From the NCBI GenBank assembly GCA_009761415.1, contig QUOL01000009.1, positions 868,001 through 932,000 on the forward strand: a stretch of 64,000 bases of DNA, written 5' to 3'. Origin of the DNA: Sarcomyxa edulis. Lineage: Eukaryota; Basidiomycota; Agaricomycetes; Agaricales; Mycenaceae. The position numbers were made by a program, and so were the translations under genes. The notes below the pieces were generated by a model. The model made no database searches. It was not told the DNA's origin and was given only the letters and a program-made list of their open reading frames with translations. The stretch's first letter is position 1; each line of letters opens with the position of its first letter. Positions 11,713 to 21,715 of the stretch are shown here, piece after piece.

Positions 11713-13504
11713 ATGCCTCCCGGAAGGAAACTCAATGCACTCGAAGCGAAACTTCATCAAGCTGCTCTGGCGGCCGCCCGAGTAATCTCTGTTCATGTCT
11801 ACTTTTATGGATTGGCACTGATTACCCATTATCGACTAGCCTCTCACTCAGAAAGAGATAGATAGGTTAGCCACTGATGCGAAAACACGAACTGAAGCCA
11901 TGAATTTCCTTCTGGGAGCGGTACGTGCCACCTGTCTCTCAAACGTAGCATGCGCTTATTTGAACCATCTTGGAAGGGGATGCTGAAAGTCATGGAGGAC
12001 AATAGTCGCGGTCTGACGTATTCTGCTATCATGAAGGAGGAGGTGGATCTGTACGTTTGTTTCAATTCCGGACTGCAAATTGTTTGGGTATCTCATGATT
12101 TTGGACAGGAAGAAAGGGTTGAGTGGAGACGAGCTCATAGTCTTGAATCATATTCAAGCTGCAAAAACCCAAGGTATGTATGCAATGACTTCGTGCTTGT
12201 TGGAAATATTGCTTACTATCGTATCTCGCAGGAATATGGACTAAGCATCTCAAAGCAAAGACTGGGCTGCATCAGACCGTGCTCGACAGATGTCTGAAGC
12301 AACTCTCTCAGAAACGGATCATAAAGACTGTCAAAGGCGCCGCTAACGTCAGGCCCTTCTCATTAACAACCGTTTCGTATCGCATTAATAAATCTCACCA
12401 TAGTATCCAACCCGAAAGATCTACATGATGGCAAATCTCGATCCATCTGTAGAATTGACTGGCGGCCCATGGTACACCGATGGAGAACTGGACGACGAGT
12501 TTATCAAGCTTCTGTCTTCTGCTTGTCTGCGCTTCATTCAGACACGAGTCAGTCCTCTAAATTTCATCCAACAATATAGACTGACATCTGTGACACCAGA
12601 GCTTTCCCAAAAATGGGCACAGCTTAGACAACCCGGCCTCCGCTCGGCCTCTATACGCTATTTCTGACGGACACGCATACCCTACATTACAACAAGTGTT
12701 GCAATTCTTGCACCAAAGTAAGATTACCGATACACAATTAGCGGAAGAGCATGTAGAAACGCTGCTCAACACTCTCATTCTCGATGGTGAAGTAGAAAAG
12801 GTTCGCTTGTGTTCCCTTACGGTGTTCGGATGAACTCACGCCCATAAGTTTCTTAGCTTACAGCGTTTGGCACATCGATGTGGGCCGCCACCGACATCGA
12901 CGGCTCGTCTGACGAAACTGGAGAATCGGAGACAGATGCAGCCCCGAAGGTGAAGAAACGGAAGGTAGATAAAGTCAGCCGCCTCAAGCTGAAGTCTAGA
13001 GAACATCGCGATGAGGGAGAGACGTCGTCATCTTCTGAGGCGAAGGATACTGGCGGTAAGCAGAAGAGACATCGACATATGAGCGAAGAAAGCGATGCAG
13101 GACGTGGAACGAAGAATCCTAAAAGACGTAAAATTGCAAAGACAAGTGTCGACGATATTGACAACGAAGATACAAAACCGGTGTGGAAGTCCTCTAGTAA
13201 AAGCCCCTCACGATCAGGCCGAGGTTCTTCGTCGTCTGACACTGACGAAGTATCTTCCCCTCGGCGACCTCGTATCCAGTCAAAATCTCATTTAAAATCT
13301 CGCACATACAAGGAGACATCTCCTGATACTCTTGAGGGAACGTTCACAAGTGGCGTTCACGTTTACCGCGCCATTCACCAGGAACGCGTTACGATGGGAT
13401 GGTCCCAAGCGCCATGCGCACCCTGCCGGTCTTTTTCTTTTTGTCGCGATGGGGGGCCAGTTGAACCGAAGGAGTGTGTATACTATAGAGAATGGCTGGC
13501 GTAA
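11713..13504 (+). CDS. rpc34: RNA polymerase III subunit RPC6 (Rpc34/RPC39)
   Basis: RPC6 belongs to the Pol III RPC3-RPC6-RPC7 trimer that opens promoter DNA and contacts TFIIIB. The start MPPGRKLNALEAKLHQAAL leads into tandem winged-helix regions with SRGLTYSAIMKEEVDLKKGL, LNHIQAAKTQGIW and TKHLKTKTGLHQTVLDRCLK. Next comes RKIYMMANLDPS and TGGPWYTDGELDDEFI. The C-terminus has the conserved VYRAIHQERVTMGW and the cysteine cluster CAPCRSFSFC plus a fourth Cys, which binds a 4Fe-4S centre in the human protein. It ends EWLA. Between the second winged-helix part and the cluster lies a charged Ser/Lys/Asp-rich stretch of about 140 residues (12930-13330), longer than in yeast or human orthologues. 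At least six introns are needed. The start could lie slightly elsewhere, but the ends are well supported. Confidence 0.93.
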
Positions 13505-14246
13505 TATGCGGCTCTTCTACAATACTAGTTTCACCATCGCGTCCATACCGTGTTGTACGACTCAAGCTCAAATTATGTACCCAGGTTTTCAGCAGCCGAA
13601 CGGGTCAGGAGGGTCCGAGTCATCCAGGAATAAGACAGCCCGAGAGACTCCGGAATATACTAGTATCAGTCCGTCACAGACCATGCAAACACGGACAGTA
13701 GGTTGACAGAAGGATACCGGATAAGTAGCTGATAGGAGGCGTAGACATCACGTGACGTAGGGCGCGTCGCGTCGCGTCGTTTCCTCCCTGATCACCCACA
13801 TCTCATCCTCAGCTCTCTCAAACATCTGAGACGCATGGGACCCGGGAATCTGTGATTTCCGAAACTTGATCAAACTAGCGATGCGCATGAATTCTGGTGG
13901 TGCATCTCCGCCCGAAAGATCCTCCTACTATCTATGAAAGGGATTATTAGACAACTACTATCGATCTCGACAATCCTCAAGTACAGCAGTGAAGTTAAGT
14001 TTCTTGCTATAAAATCACAACATCGAAGAATGGTGACGCTATGACTCATACTGAGACTGGTAATAAGAACGCGCAGCAGAGAGTTTACATTATGGGTCTG
14101 TTGTCCATAGCGTCGTGCGTGGGTGGATACAACTCTGGATGCATGATGATCCAAAACTCGGATGTCGCAGAATAGATATGGACTTTTGTTGACCCTCCGT
14201 GACGCGTCGAGATCTAATCTTATCTCGTTTTATCTCATTAGCCGGA
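13505..14246. other. Intergenic region with a CACGTG box
   Basis: This is the 3' side of RPC6 and the upstream side of the peroxiredoxin gene. No gene is recognised. A CACGTG E-box sits at 13749-13754, followed by a short GCGTC repeat. Promoter elements closer to the peroxiredoxin are listed separately. Confidence 0.45.
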
Positions 14247-14264
14247 TGACGTCACGCTATATAT
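14247..14264 (+). promoter_or_regulatory. CRE/ATF site and TATA box of the peroxiredoxin gene
   Basis: A perfect palindromic TGACGTCA (14247-14254) is followed directly by TATATAT (14258-14264), about 90 bp before the peroxiredoxin ATG. TGACGTCA is the binding site of Atf1/CREB-type bZIP factors, which mediate oxidative and osmotic stress responses in fungi. The placement fits a stress-induced antioxidant gene. Function is inferred from the motif and its position only. Confidence 0.6.
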
Positions 14265-14353
14265 GCCTTGCTCGGTTTCGAATTCCCGTCCAGATTTATT
14301 CTTCCTTTCCACCCCAACAATCCCACCCAAAAAATATCTCATTCTCACATAAA

Positions 14354-15207
14354 ATGGCCTCCATCTTAGCTAGCGCGACTCAAGCAGTTCACTCTGCTGC
14401 AACCTCTCTTCTCGCAAAGGCCCAGATCGAGCCCGGTGCAGCCATTCCTCTCCAGAAAGTCAAGGAAGACGCCGCCGATACCCCTTTCCCACTCGTTCTC
14501 AAGGGTAAAAATGTCATCGTAAGTGTTTTCGCTTTGATTTGGTAACGCGACACGGCAATTGACTGGGGCTTGCTTAGATCGGTGTACCTGGCGCCTTCAC
14601 TGGTAAGCCACGACTTCTTGCATTGAATATCTCTTTTTCTCATGCTTTTGGTTCCACGATGTAGGTACCTGCAGTGCTCAAGTACCTGGATACATCAAGA
14701 GCTACGACCAGTTCAAGGCAAAGGGTGTCAACGAGATCTTCGTTGTGGCCATCAACGATGTTTTCGTCATGAAGTAAGCACAGCACCATCTGATACACAT
14801 ACAGAATATTTCACTAAATGCTGACATCTGCGTCTTGATTAGGGCTTGGAAAGAGAACATGGCTTCCAGTGGAACCCGTATGTATCGACGCGTCTTTTTG
14901 GCGACCCGAGCACCATTCTGATTTTTCTTCTAAAATAGCTATCCGTTTCATCGCCGACGACACTGGTGCATTCACTAGCTCGGTCGGACTTCTCTTCGAT
15001 GCTTCGCCTCTACTTGGGTACCCTCGTTCCAAGGTACGTGTTGTAGTAGACCGCATATATCGTATCGATATGATGCTGACGCGTTCGATTTTTTTCTAGC
15101 GCTACGTTATCGTCACCGATGGAGACAAAGTTGTGTCGGTCACTGTCGAGTCCAACCCAGGTGAACTCACCGTGACTGCTGCGGACAAGGTCCTTGCACA
15201 GCTTTAG
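14354..15207 (+). CDS. Type-5 peroxiredoxin (Prx5/Ahp1/Asp f 3 family)
   Basis: This thiol peroxidase reduces hydrogen peroxide and alkyl hydroperoxides. After splicing, MASILASATQAVHSAATS leads into the thioredoxin-like fold. The peroxidatic motif is PGAFTGTC, matching the P-x3-T-x2-C rule, followed by SAQVPGYI. Further family blocks are IFVVAINDVFVMKAW, IRFIADDTGAFT, SSVGLLFDASPLLGYPRSKR and YVIVTDGDKVVSV. It ends with VLAQL, with no clear C-terminal peroxisomal signal. Six short exons are joined by GT..AG introns, all in frame, giving about 175 residues. The first 25 residues could be a weak mitochondrial presequence. Identification is firm; location is not decided. Confidence 0.94.
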
Positions 15208-15365
15208 GTCGAGTATCTGGAGTTTTCCTGCGATGATTGAAAACTGAAAGAAGTATAAGGGGGTGCATATTGTAGGTTACTTGCATAATAAACGGATGTA
15301 AAATATTCGGATATTCGAAGTGCGAACATACATCATCTGAAATTACCTGTCTTGAGTAACTTTGC

Positions 15366-15405
15366 AGTAAGAAGTGGATAGGAGTAAATATTGGAACCAG
15401 CGGTA
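15366..15405 (+). repeat. 40-bp direct repeat, copy 1
   Basis: These 40 bp, beginning AGTAAGAAGTGGATAGGAGT, recur exactly at 19715-19754. The two copies flank the whole mobile-element nest, which suggests an older repeat or a duplication linked to it. Confidence 0.75.
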
Positions 15406-15484
15406 TTTGCAGTTACGAGTCCTTAAATTTATTTAAGACTCGTTCTTTTCTAATCGTTTCCCCGCGAGATTTTTGCAAAAGTTC

Positions 15485-16260
15485 CAAGAGGCCGCGAGCA
15501 TTTTATTTTAATACACTAACCCCCAAAATTCCCGAAGTGCAAAATTTTCCTTGACCACCCCACCACCCCCTCTTTTTTTTTTCTTCATGCAGCTCGAGGA
15601 AGCAGACCACCCCCCCCCTGTTGGCACAACATCGACTAGAATGGCATTACAACTCATGATACTACATAGTTATTATCATTTCTTCTTTGATGTCTTTACC
15701 AAAGACCCTGTTGAGGTCTCGTCGCTTGCTCATCACACACCATTTGTACATACTTTCTCCTTGAATGAAGGGTAATTTAGGTTTGGGTCTGAGTTCGAGC
15801 CGGTGGCAGCAAGTGGCACAGGCACTGTCAGCTCATAAGCAGTGCCCATGTCCTCAGTATCGAGGCTCAGGAAGTCAGTATACGAGAGCTGATCAGTAAG
15901 AATATCAAGAGAGGTACTGATGCCACTCGTGATGAGTTCAGTTGAAGTTCAGCAAAGAAATGATGACAAGAATCTTGAAGAAGAGGTACGGATTGGTAAA
16001 CATTGGCTCTTGAGGGTGATTTAGGACTGCAGATTTACTACACTGAGCTTGAATCACAGAAAAAAGTCAAATCTGACTGGCCACATGGCCATACAACGAT
16101 GCCGAGACGGACACTTTGCACAAAATCCAAGGTTTCAGTCGCCAAAACGCCGGCCGACCACCTAAATATAATATTCCTTTTCCAGGGTAAATACCACTGA
16201 CCACCCCCCCCACCCCCCCCCAGGTTAGTGTACGAGAAATAATATCCTCGCGGCCTCTTG
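15485..16260. mobile_element. hAT-like MITE, copy 1 (776 bp)
   Basis: The element begins CAAGAGGCCGCGAG and ends with its exact reverse complement; the similarity between ends extends imperfectly for about 38 bp. It is flanked by a perfect 8-bp duplication AAAAGTTC (15477-15484 and 16261-16268). An 8-bp target duplication with CA..TG ends is typical of hAT transposons. No transposase is visible, and the short open frames inside are unlikely to be genes, so it is non-autonomous. The interior has C-rich runs near both ends. A second copy of the same length and apparently the same sequence lies at 23059-23834, so movement was recent. Confidence 0.9.
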
Positions 16261-16268
16261 AAAAGTTC

Positions 16269-16812
16269 GCACATTTTTCGTTGCAGGGGTGGGAAAGTTT
16301 TACGTAATCGTATTGATTTTCGCCAATTTTGTATTGATTTTTTCGGAATTGTATTGATTTTTATCGGATTGTTACCTGTTACAAAAATCAGTAAGAAATC
16401 CACGCATGACCACAGGGTCACAAGTTCGAATCATGGGCTCAACATTATTTTATATGTCAGAATGTGCGGGTCAGAGAGATTGCACGTGGTTTAAATCACT
16501 TATGGCTCCCTCTTGGGAGGCATACCACCTTGTCAAGCATTCAATCAAGCTTCAAAGAGGCCTGCATCTAGGACATATGTAGATAGACCTTCAGCTTTGA
16601 GAACGGATGGCCAATCTATGTCATAGTCACGGTGTGTGACACACTGTAACAGAGCAGGCCAACTCCCGAGTTCAACTCATGAGAAGGGCAACTTGAAGAT
16701 TTGACGATCTCAAATCTACTTCACTGTAATATGTATTTACTCACAGTATAAGTAAAGAGATGAAAATTAGGACCAGTAATCCAAGCTTGCATTGCCGAAG
16801 AGCATTATTCTG
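16269..16812. other. Spacer between two mobile elements
   Basis: No gene is recognised. Two short stretches near 16417-16432 and 16664-16680 resemble tRNA B-boxes (AGTTCGAATC, GAGTTCAACTC), but no matching tRNA fold is seen. It may be an old SINE-like relic. Confidence 0.35.
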
Positions 16813-16859
16813 TATGGTGCGGTTCACTTAGTCACCGCTAGTTTGGAACAGTGGCCAAA

Positions 16860-17095
16860 TGTAATGGTCAGGCTAATGCCGGTCCATTACACCCAGCTCG
16901 TTACTCCGATAGTCACGCTAGTCACACCTTATCTGATCACCACCTGTACACTTTCTTTTCTCTTTGTCTAATCAACGCCAGTAATTGGCATCTCTCAGTA
17001 TCGAGGATCCTACCTAAGTTCTCTCTGACTTCGTCGCTAGTCTGTCACGCCAGACTCTTCCTTCCTCTTCCAGCCTCGGTGCCTTGCCCGTTACA
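16860..17095 (+). repeat. 5' LTR
   Basis: This is the left 236-bp terminal repeat of the element above. It matches 18832-19067 base for base as far as I can compare. Confidence 0.88.
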
Positions 17096-18831
17096 GTTTG
17101 ATTAGACCATCAATCACCTCGACGGAGTCAAGCTCATTTTTGCTCTATCGCTTTTGTGTCTCATCGCTTTTCCCTCATGACTCACTCTCTAGCTGCCATC
17201 TAACACTGTGGTAGTCTCTCTAACCCTCTGGCCTTCGATCTACACCATCCTACGTCATTCCATCGCTCTAGATGCTTTTTTGGACATCTCCAAAGCCATT
17301 GGAGATTGGTTCTGAGCTTTTGAGCTCCGTGGGGAGTTTTTGTGTGCTTTTGTGCACTCCTAGTTCGTCTTCCTTTTCTTATCGACCCCCTCATCCCTTT
17401 TCGTCGATTCCTACACTCGTTCCCCGGTGTAAACCCCTCCTTCATCATCCGAAGTCGAGGTCTCCATTCTACTCCCACTCCGACCCATTTTCTTGGGAAC
17501 CCCTCACTCCCTTCAGTCGAGGACGCCTCATTTTTCCCCTATCCGCTGTTTTGGGATCTCGCCCTCTCTCCCCAGCTCCTACTTCACCTTCCCCCTCAAT
17601 TCTTGAATTCTTCCTTCCCTCCCCCGCTTCCCTCACCAATATCTCCTCTCTTGTATTGCCCACCCACCCATTCCCTTCAGACTATATTCCCACACCACCA
17701 ACTCCCCAGTCCTAATTTCAATCACCCTCCCATTCAATTTCTCGTCAATTCATCCATTCGCCTAATGCCTCACTACTTTACCCACCCTCCCACCCTTAAC
17801 GTCTTCAGCTAAAAGGGGGATAGACAGGTAGAGGTCGTGGAGGTCCAGTGAAGGTGAATGGAAGGAGGGAGAGGACTGGAAGGACGGTCCCAAGTGGAAT
17901 CATCTCCTCGGGTGGAGCAGAGTTCCGTAGGACGGAGCGAACTCGAGATGGACCTCAGTCCTTTCGGATTGAAGCGGAGGCAAGATACGAACGGATGTCA
18001 GTCCTCTAGCCGTCTCGATGACGCTGTGTCGCATTGAGGTCATCCTTCGAAATTCGCGCTCGAAGCGGAATTTTAACGTTTTTTCACATCATTTTAGCGC
18101 AGGCTCATTCCTTCATACTTCGACATCTCCTCCTCTATTCCCTCACTCTCACCCTCATCTCATTCGCTCGGACATGGCTCTGGTCACGTTTCCCTTCCTC
18201 GCCAACTCTACTCTCACTCTCGAACCTCCGATCTCGGATCTCTCTATCACTCTCTCTCGTCGCTTCGCGTCTCGACAACCTCTCAACTAGGGCATAGGCT
18301 CCGGTCTTCCCCACCTCTCTTGATTACGCTCAAGACTTTACCTCACTCAGTACGACGGTACTTACTTTTATTGGTCATGAGCAGAGATTTACGCTCTCCG
18401 TGCGCCTTCCTTTACTCCTCGACGCCACTACTCACTCTGCCTGCGGGCCCCACTCTACACTCGACTTTCACATCATCGACTCTCGTGTCACCCAACTCAC
18501 TTCCTTGACCCTCGTGTCATCTCAATTCTCGGTTTTCGTACCACCTCACCTCCGACTCTCACGTCACTCTATGCCTTCCCTCTCTCCTCATCTCACTTCT
18601 CTGAACTTGACGTTCCATCTCTCTCTCTCTTCTGTACTCTATCACGTCTCTCCCTCTACCTCTCTTGCTTTTTCTCTTTCCCTTACCTACTTTGAACTTG
18701 ATGTTCCTATCAGCTCTACCCTTACTCGAACCTCTACCAGCTATTGGTCATTTTTTTCTTCTTTCCTTCCCTTTACTCTATTCTCCTTTTCACCTACACC
18801 TTGATGGTACATGACCTAAAAAGGGGGATAC

Positions 18832-19067
18832 TGTAATGGTCAGGCTAATGCCGGTCCATTACACCCAGCTCGTTACTCCGATAGTCACGCTAGTCACACC
18901 TTATCTGATCACCACCTGTACACTTTCTTTTCTCTTTGTCTAATCAACGCCAGTAATTGGCATCTCTCAGTATCGAGGATCCTACCTAAGTTCTCTCTGA
19001 CTTCGTCGCTAGTCTGTCACGCCAGACTCTTCCTTCCTCTTCCAGCCTCGGTGCCTTGCCCGTTACA
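18832..19067 (+). repeat. 3' LTR
   Basis: This is the right terminal repeat, preceded by the polypurine tract at about 18819-18829. Confidence 0.88.
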
Positions 19068-19573
19068 CCAAATCGGCCGGAGGCCAAATTTTTTTCTGAA
19101 ATCGGCCATGTAAGAGCTCAAATGGGCCTCATACCGTCTCACTGACCCATCGCTACCACCATCATTGCAGTATACCTTGTTCAGATGGTCATCGAAGCTT
19201 GAAATTACATTTAGTTCGCCATCTACGTCTACGGTGAAATTTTCGACAAAGCCCGGAAATTGCCTGGAAAGTCGTTTTTGGCTAGTTTATTGCCCAGAAT
19301 TTATTTTGACAGGATGTAGGTTTTATGGGTGTATTGTGGAGAGTTTCGCAGCCAGATTTGACCCATAGGAAATTCGTTTGTATAGGCTGGCCAAATTGAC
19401 ACCCAAAATAAATCAAAACTCGCTCAGTTTGGCACCAATTGAAAATCCCTCTTGGGGATCTCTTCCTACACTCGAAATAAGCACTTTTGCAAGAGGGATA
19501 AGAAATCTGATTATTTCTGAGTGAGCCCATAGACTTGTTCCAAACTAGCGGTGACTAAGTGAACCGCACCATA

Positions 19574-21715
19574 GCAAATAGAAGTGACAATCTATTTATA
19601 AGTATGACATAGATGGGCACTCCTAAGACAAAACCTGAGTGGCCATCTATGTCATATTTCCCACGCTCAAAATGGACTCGTATCGCCGTGCCGCTTGCAG
19701 CGGCCCCTTCCCCAAGTAAGAAGTGGATAGGAGTAAATATTGGAACCAGCGGTACATAATATCTTGGATTTAGGGATAGGCTACAACAATGATGGGCATA
19801 TGCATCGGTTGATTTGTTAGATGGTAGCTTGATGCATTCTCTACCAATTATCAGTGTGCTAAGATTGTCCTTGATCGAAGTTAGTATGAATAACACGTAC
19901 ATGATGATGGATTTGCCATGAATACTTGTACTGTTCTCAAGCTGATCTTCCGATCGTTAATTGTGGCGCAACAACGGAAAGTTCCTTGATATCCAGCGAG
20001 ACAGCTTTATATGATTCAGCATCTCAGAGAAAGAACCCCTGGTTGAACGTTGACCGTTGACGACCCAGTCGAACGGTTGATCCTCTGATCTCGAATATCG
20101 AAACTGCCATACAGACAACTGTGTGCGTGCTCGGAGCCGTTCAGCCAAAGCAGTGTACCGGTCGAAAAGACAGACGCCTAGCGGAGATACGCAAACAATG
20201 TATAAGGTTACGGAGAGAACATAAATCGGTATAGTTCAGGTCCCGAGTCCCGACTAATACAACATCAGATTGTGTTCGAGGCTGTACGGCAGACGCCTGG
20301 GCGGCAACTAGAATACTGTCCAGGAAATGTGGCGCGGCTTGCCAATAGTCGTTTGCGAACCTGCGTTTCAGACAGGTGTATTGAATTCGTGGTAGGGAGG
20401 CGATCAGTCAGAAATCGGGACGATTGTGTATGTGCATTGTAGGTCTGGAGTCAAACAAAAATAACATCCCAAGGATTGAACAAATTGTTCACTCTGCTTG
20501 AACAGAATCTGAGGTTGTGACCGTGCGGTCCACACCTGCCAGACTATTGCACAAAAGCGAAGCGACCTGGCATCATGGGTCGAAATCCCGATCATGGCGC
20601 GTCACGGTCCCCTGAAGTAGAGACGATGCGTGAAACTCCAGACCTCAGGCTTCAGCCTTGCAAAGTCTTGGGCTGATGCGGTCGACAGAAAGCAAAACGG
20701 CCACATTGAATGTTGATGAATCGTACTATAGGAGGGCAACATCTCGTTCGTATTCGTAGAATTCCGCGGTTTGACAACAAACACTACTAGACCGAGTCGG
20801 TTGGAAGGCAGGGCTTTTAGTGCATATAATCTGAGCGAGCTCAGGCAACTCTTAAGAGCACGCAGACACGCACCTTCCACCTGGTTACTGATGTTCGGCG
20901 CCAATCGATGTCATCAGGAACAGAAGGTCGAACGGGGAGACCAGCCGACAGTGTCGACAGATGGGAGATGGTTTTGAGCGAGAATGTCGTGGTAACGACG
21001 AAGTCCGAATCACCCCGTATGGATTCATGGATGCTGGTGGTTGGACATACTACTGTGTTGGCCAGTCAGAACTTGGGAATCATGTATCGTTCATGATCAC
21101 TGCACGTGGGAACAAACACATCTCTCCTCGACGCGACAGAGTCACTCACCAAGGCACCTGGATTTGAGGGGGAAAAATGTCTGAAGAATGTGCCCCACGT
21201 TCTGTCGAGTCGTAGAGTCGTTTGCGGGCTGTGGCGGGCGCTCAATTGAAGTGTACCCAAGCCTGGAATATCCCCGTCAGACCGAAGATAGATGGTTCCT
21301 TATTTTGCTATCCGGATCTGCGGCGTTGCCAATTACCATCATGAACTGGTAAAACAAGGAAATAATGCTAGCTGATCCTCTCGACCAGGTGTCCCTTGGA
21401 CCATCATCAGTCCAACTGTGCTACCGGTTTTTACTTGACTTCGTCGTTCTTCTCTCCGGCTGGCTTTGCTCTAGCATCCTGGATTCTAATAAGGTGCGTT
21501 CCTCCTTTATATTCGGACTAGTCGCATTATGTACTCATCCAAATGGACTTTGGCACTAAAAACTGTGACTAACACTCTGATAGGTCCCCTTCCGCGCTAG
21601 TCGCAGTCGTAACTTCTCCGACCTAGCAGGCTAGCACGTATATCTTCTGAGACTTTCTCTTCTCACCCCCGGTTGGGCTTCCATCTCACAAAAGACAACT
21701 TTGTTGTTCTCGTCA
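19574..21715. other. 2.1 kb without a recognised gene
   Basis: Open frames on both strands (for example 20602-20904 minus, 20961-21167 plus) show no family features and no convincing splice chain. The second copy of the 40-bp repeat lies at 19715-19754. The last part should hold the promoter of the membrane-protein gene. Confidence 0.45.
19715..19754 (+). repeat. 40-bp direct repeat, copy 2
   Basis: An exact repeat of 15366-15405, here just right of the TA-flanked MITE. Confidence 0.75.

Larger units (their letters stand above)
16860..19067 (+). mobile_element. Short non-autonomous LTR retrotransposon (2208 bp)
   Basis: Two 236-bp direct repeats (16860-17095 and 18832-19067) begin TGTAATGGTCAGG and end CCCGTTACA, with the usual TG..CA ends. 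A 5-bp target duplication CCAAA lies just outside (16855-16859 and 19068-19072). A polypurine tract AAAAAGGGGGA precedes the 3' repeat, and a similar tract occurs internally near 17811. The interior is pyrimidine-rich and shows no gag, protease, RT or integrase motif. It must be moved by enzymes supplied elsewhere, like TRIM or LARD elements. The repeats look identical, so insertion is young. Confidence 0.88.
16815..19571. mobile_element. TA-flanked MITE (Tc1/mariner-like), split by an LTR element
   Basis: A perfect 36-bp inverted repeat starting TGGTGCGGTTCACTTAG occupies 16815-16850 and 19536-19571. The dinucleotide TA lies directly outside each end (16813-16814 and 19572-19573), as expected for Tc1/mariner-type insertion. 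Without the LTR element now inside it, the unit would be about 544 bp. It has no coding capacity. Confidence 0.8.

Noticed and set aside
15551..15775. Open frame in the hAT-like MITE as a small gene
   Set aside because: Identical in both copies and without transposase features; it starts in a C/T run and fits non-coding DNA.
17200..18804. Long open frames inside the short LTR element as a gag protein
   Set aside because: They are Ser/Pro/Leu-rich readings of a pyrimidine-rich stretch in several frames at once, with no zinc knuckle or other retroelement motif.
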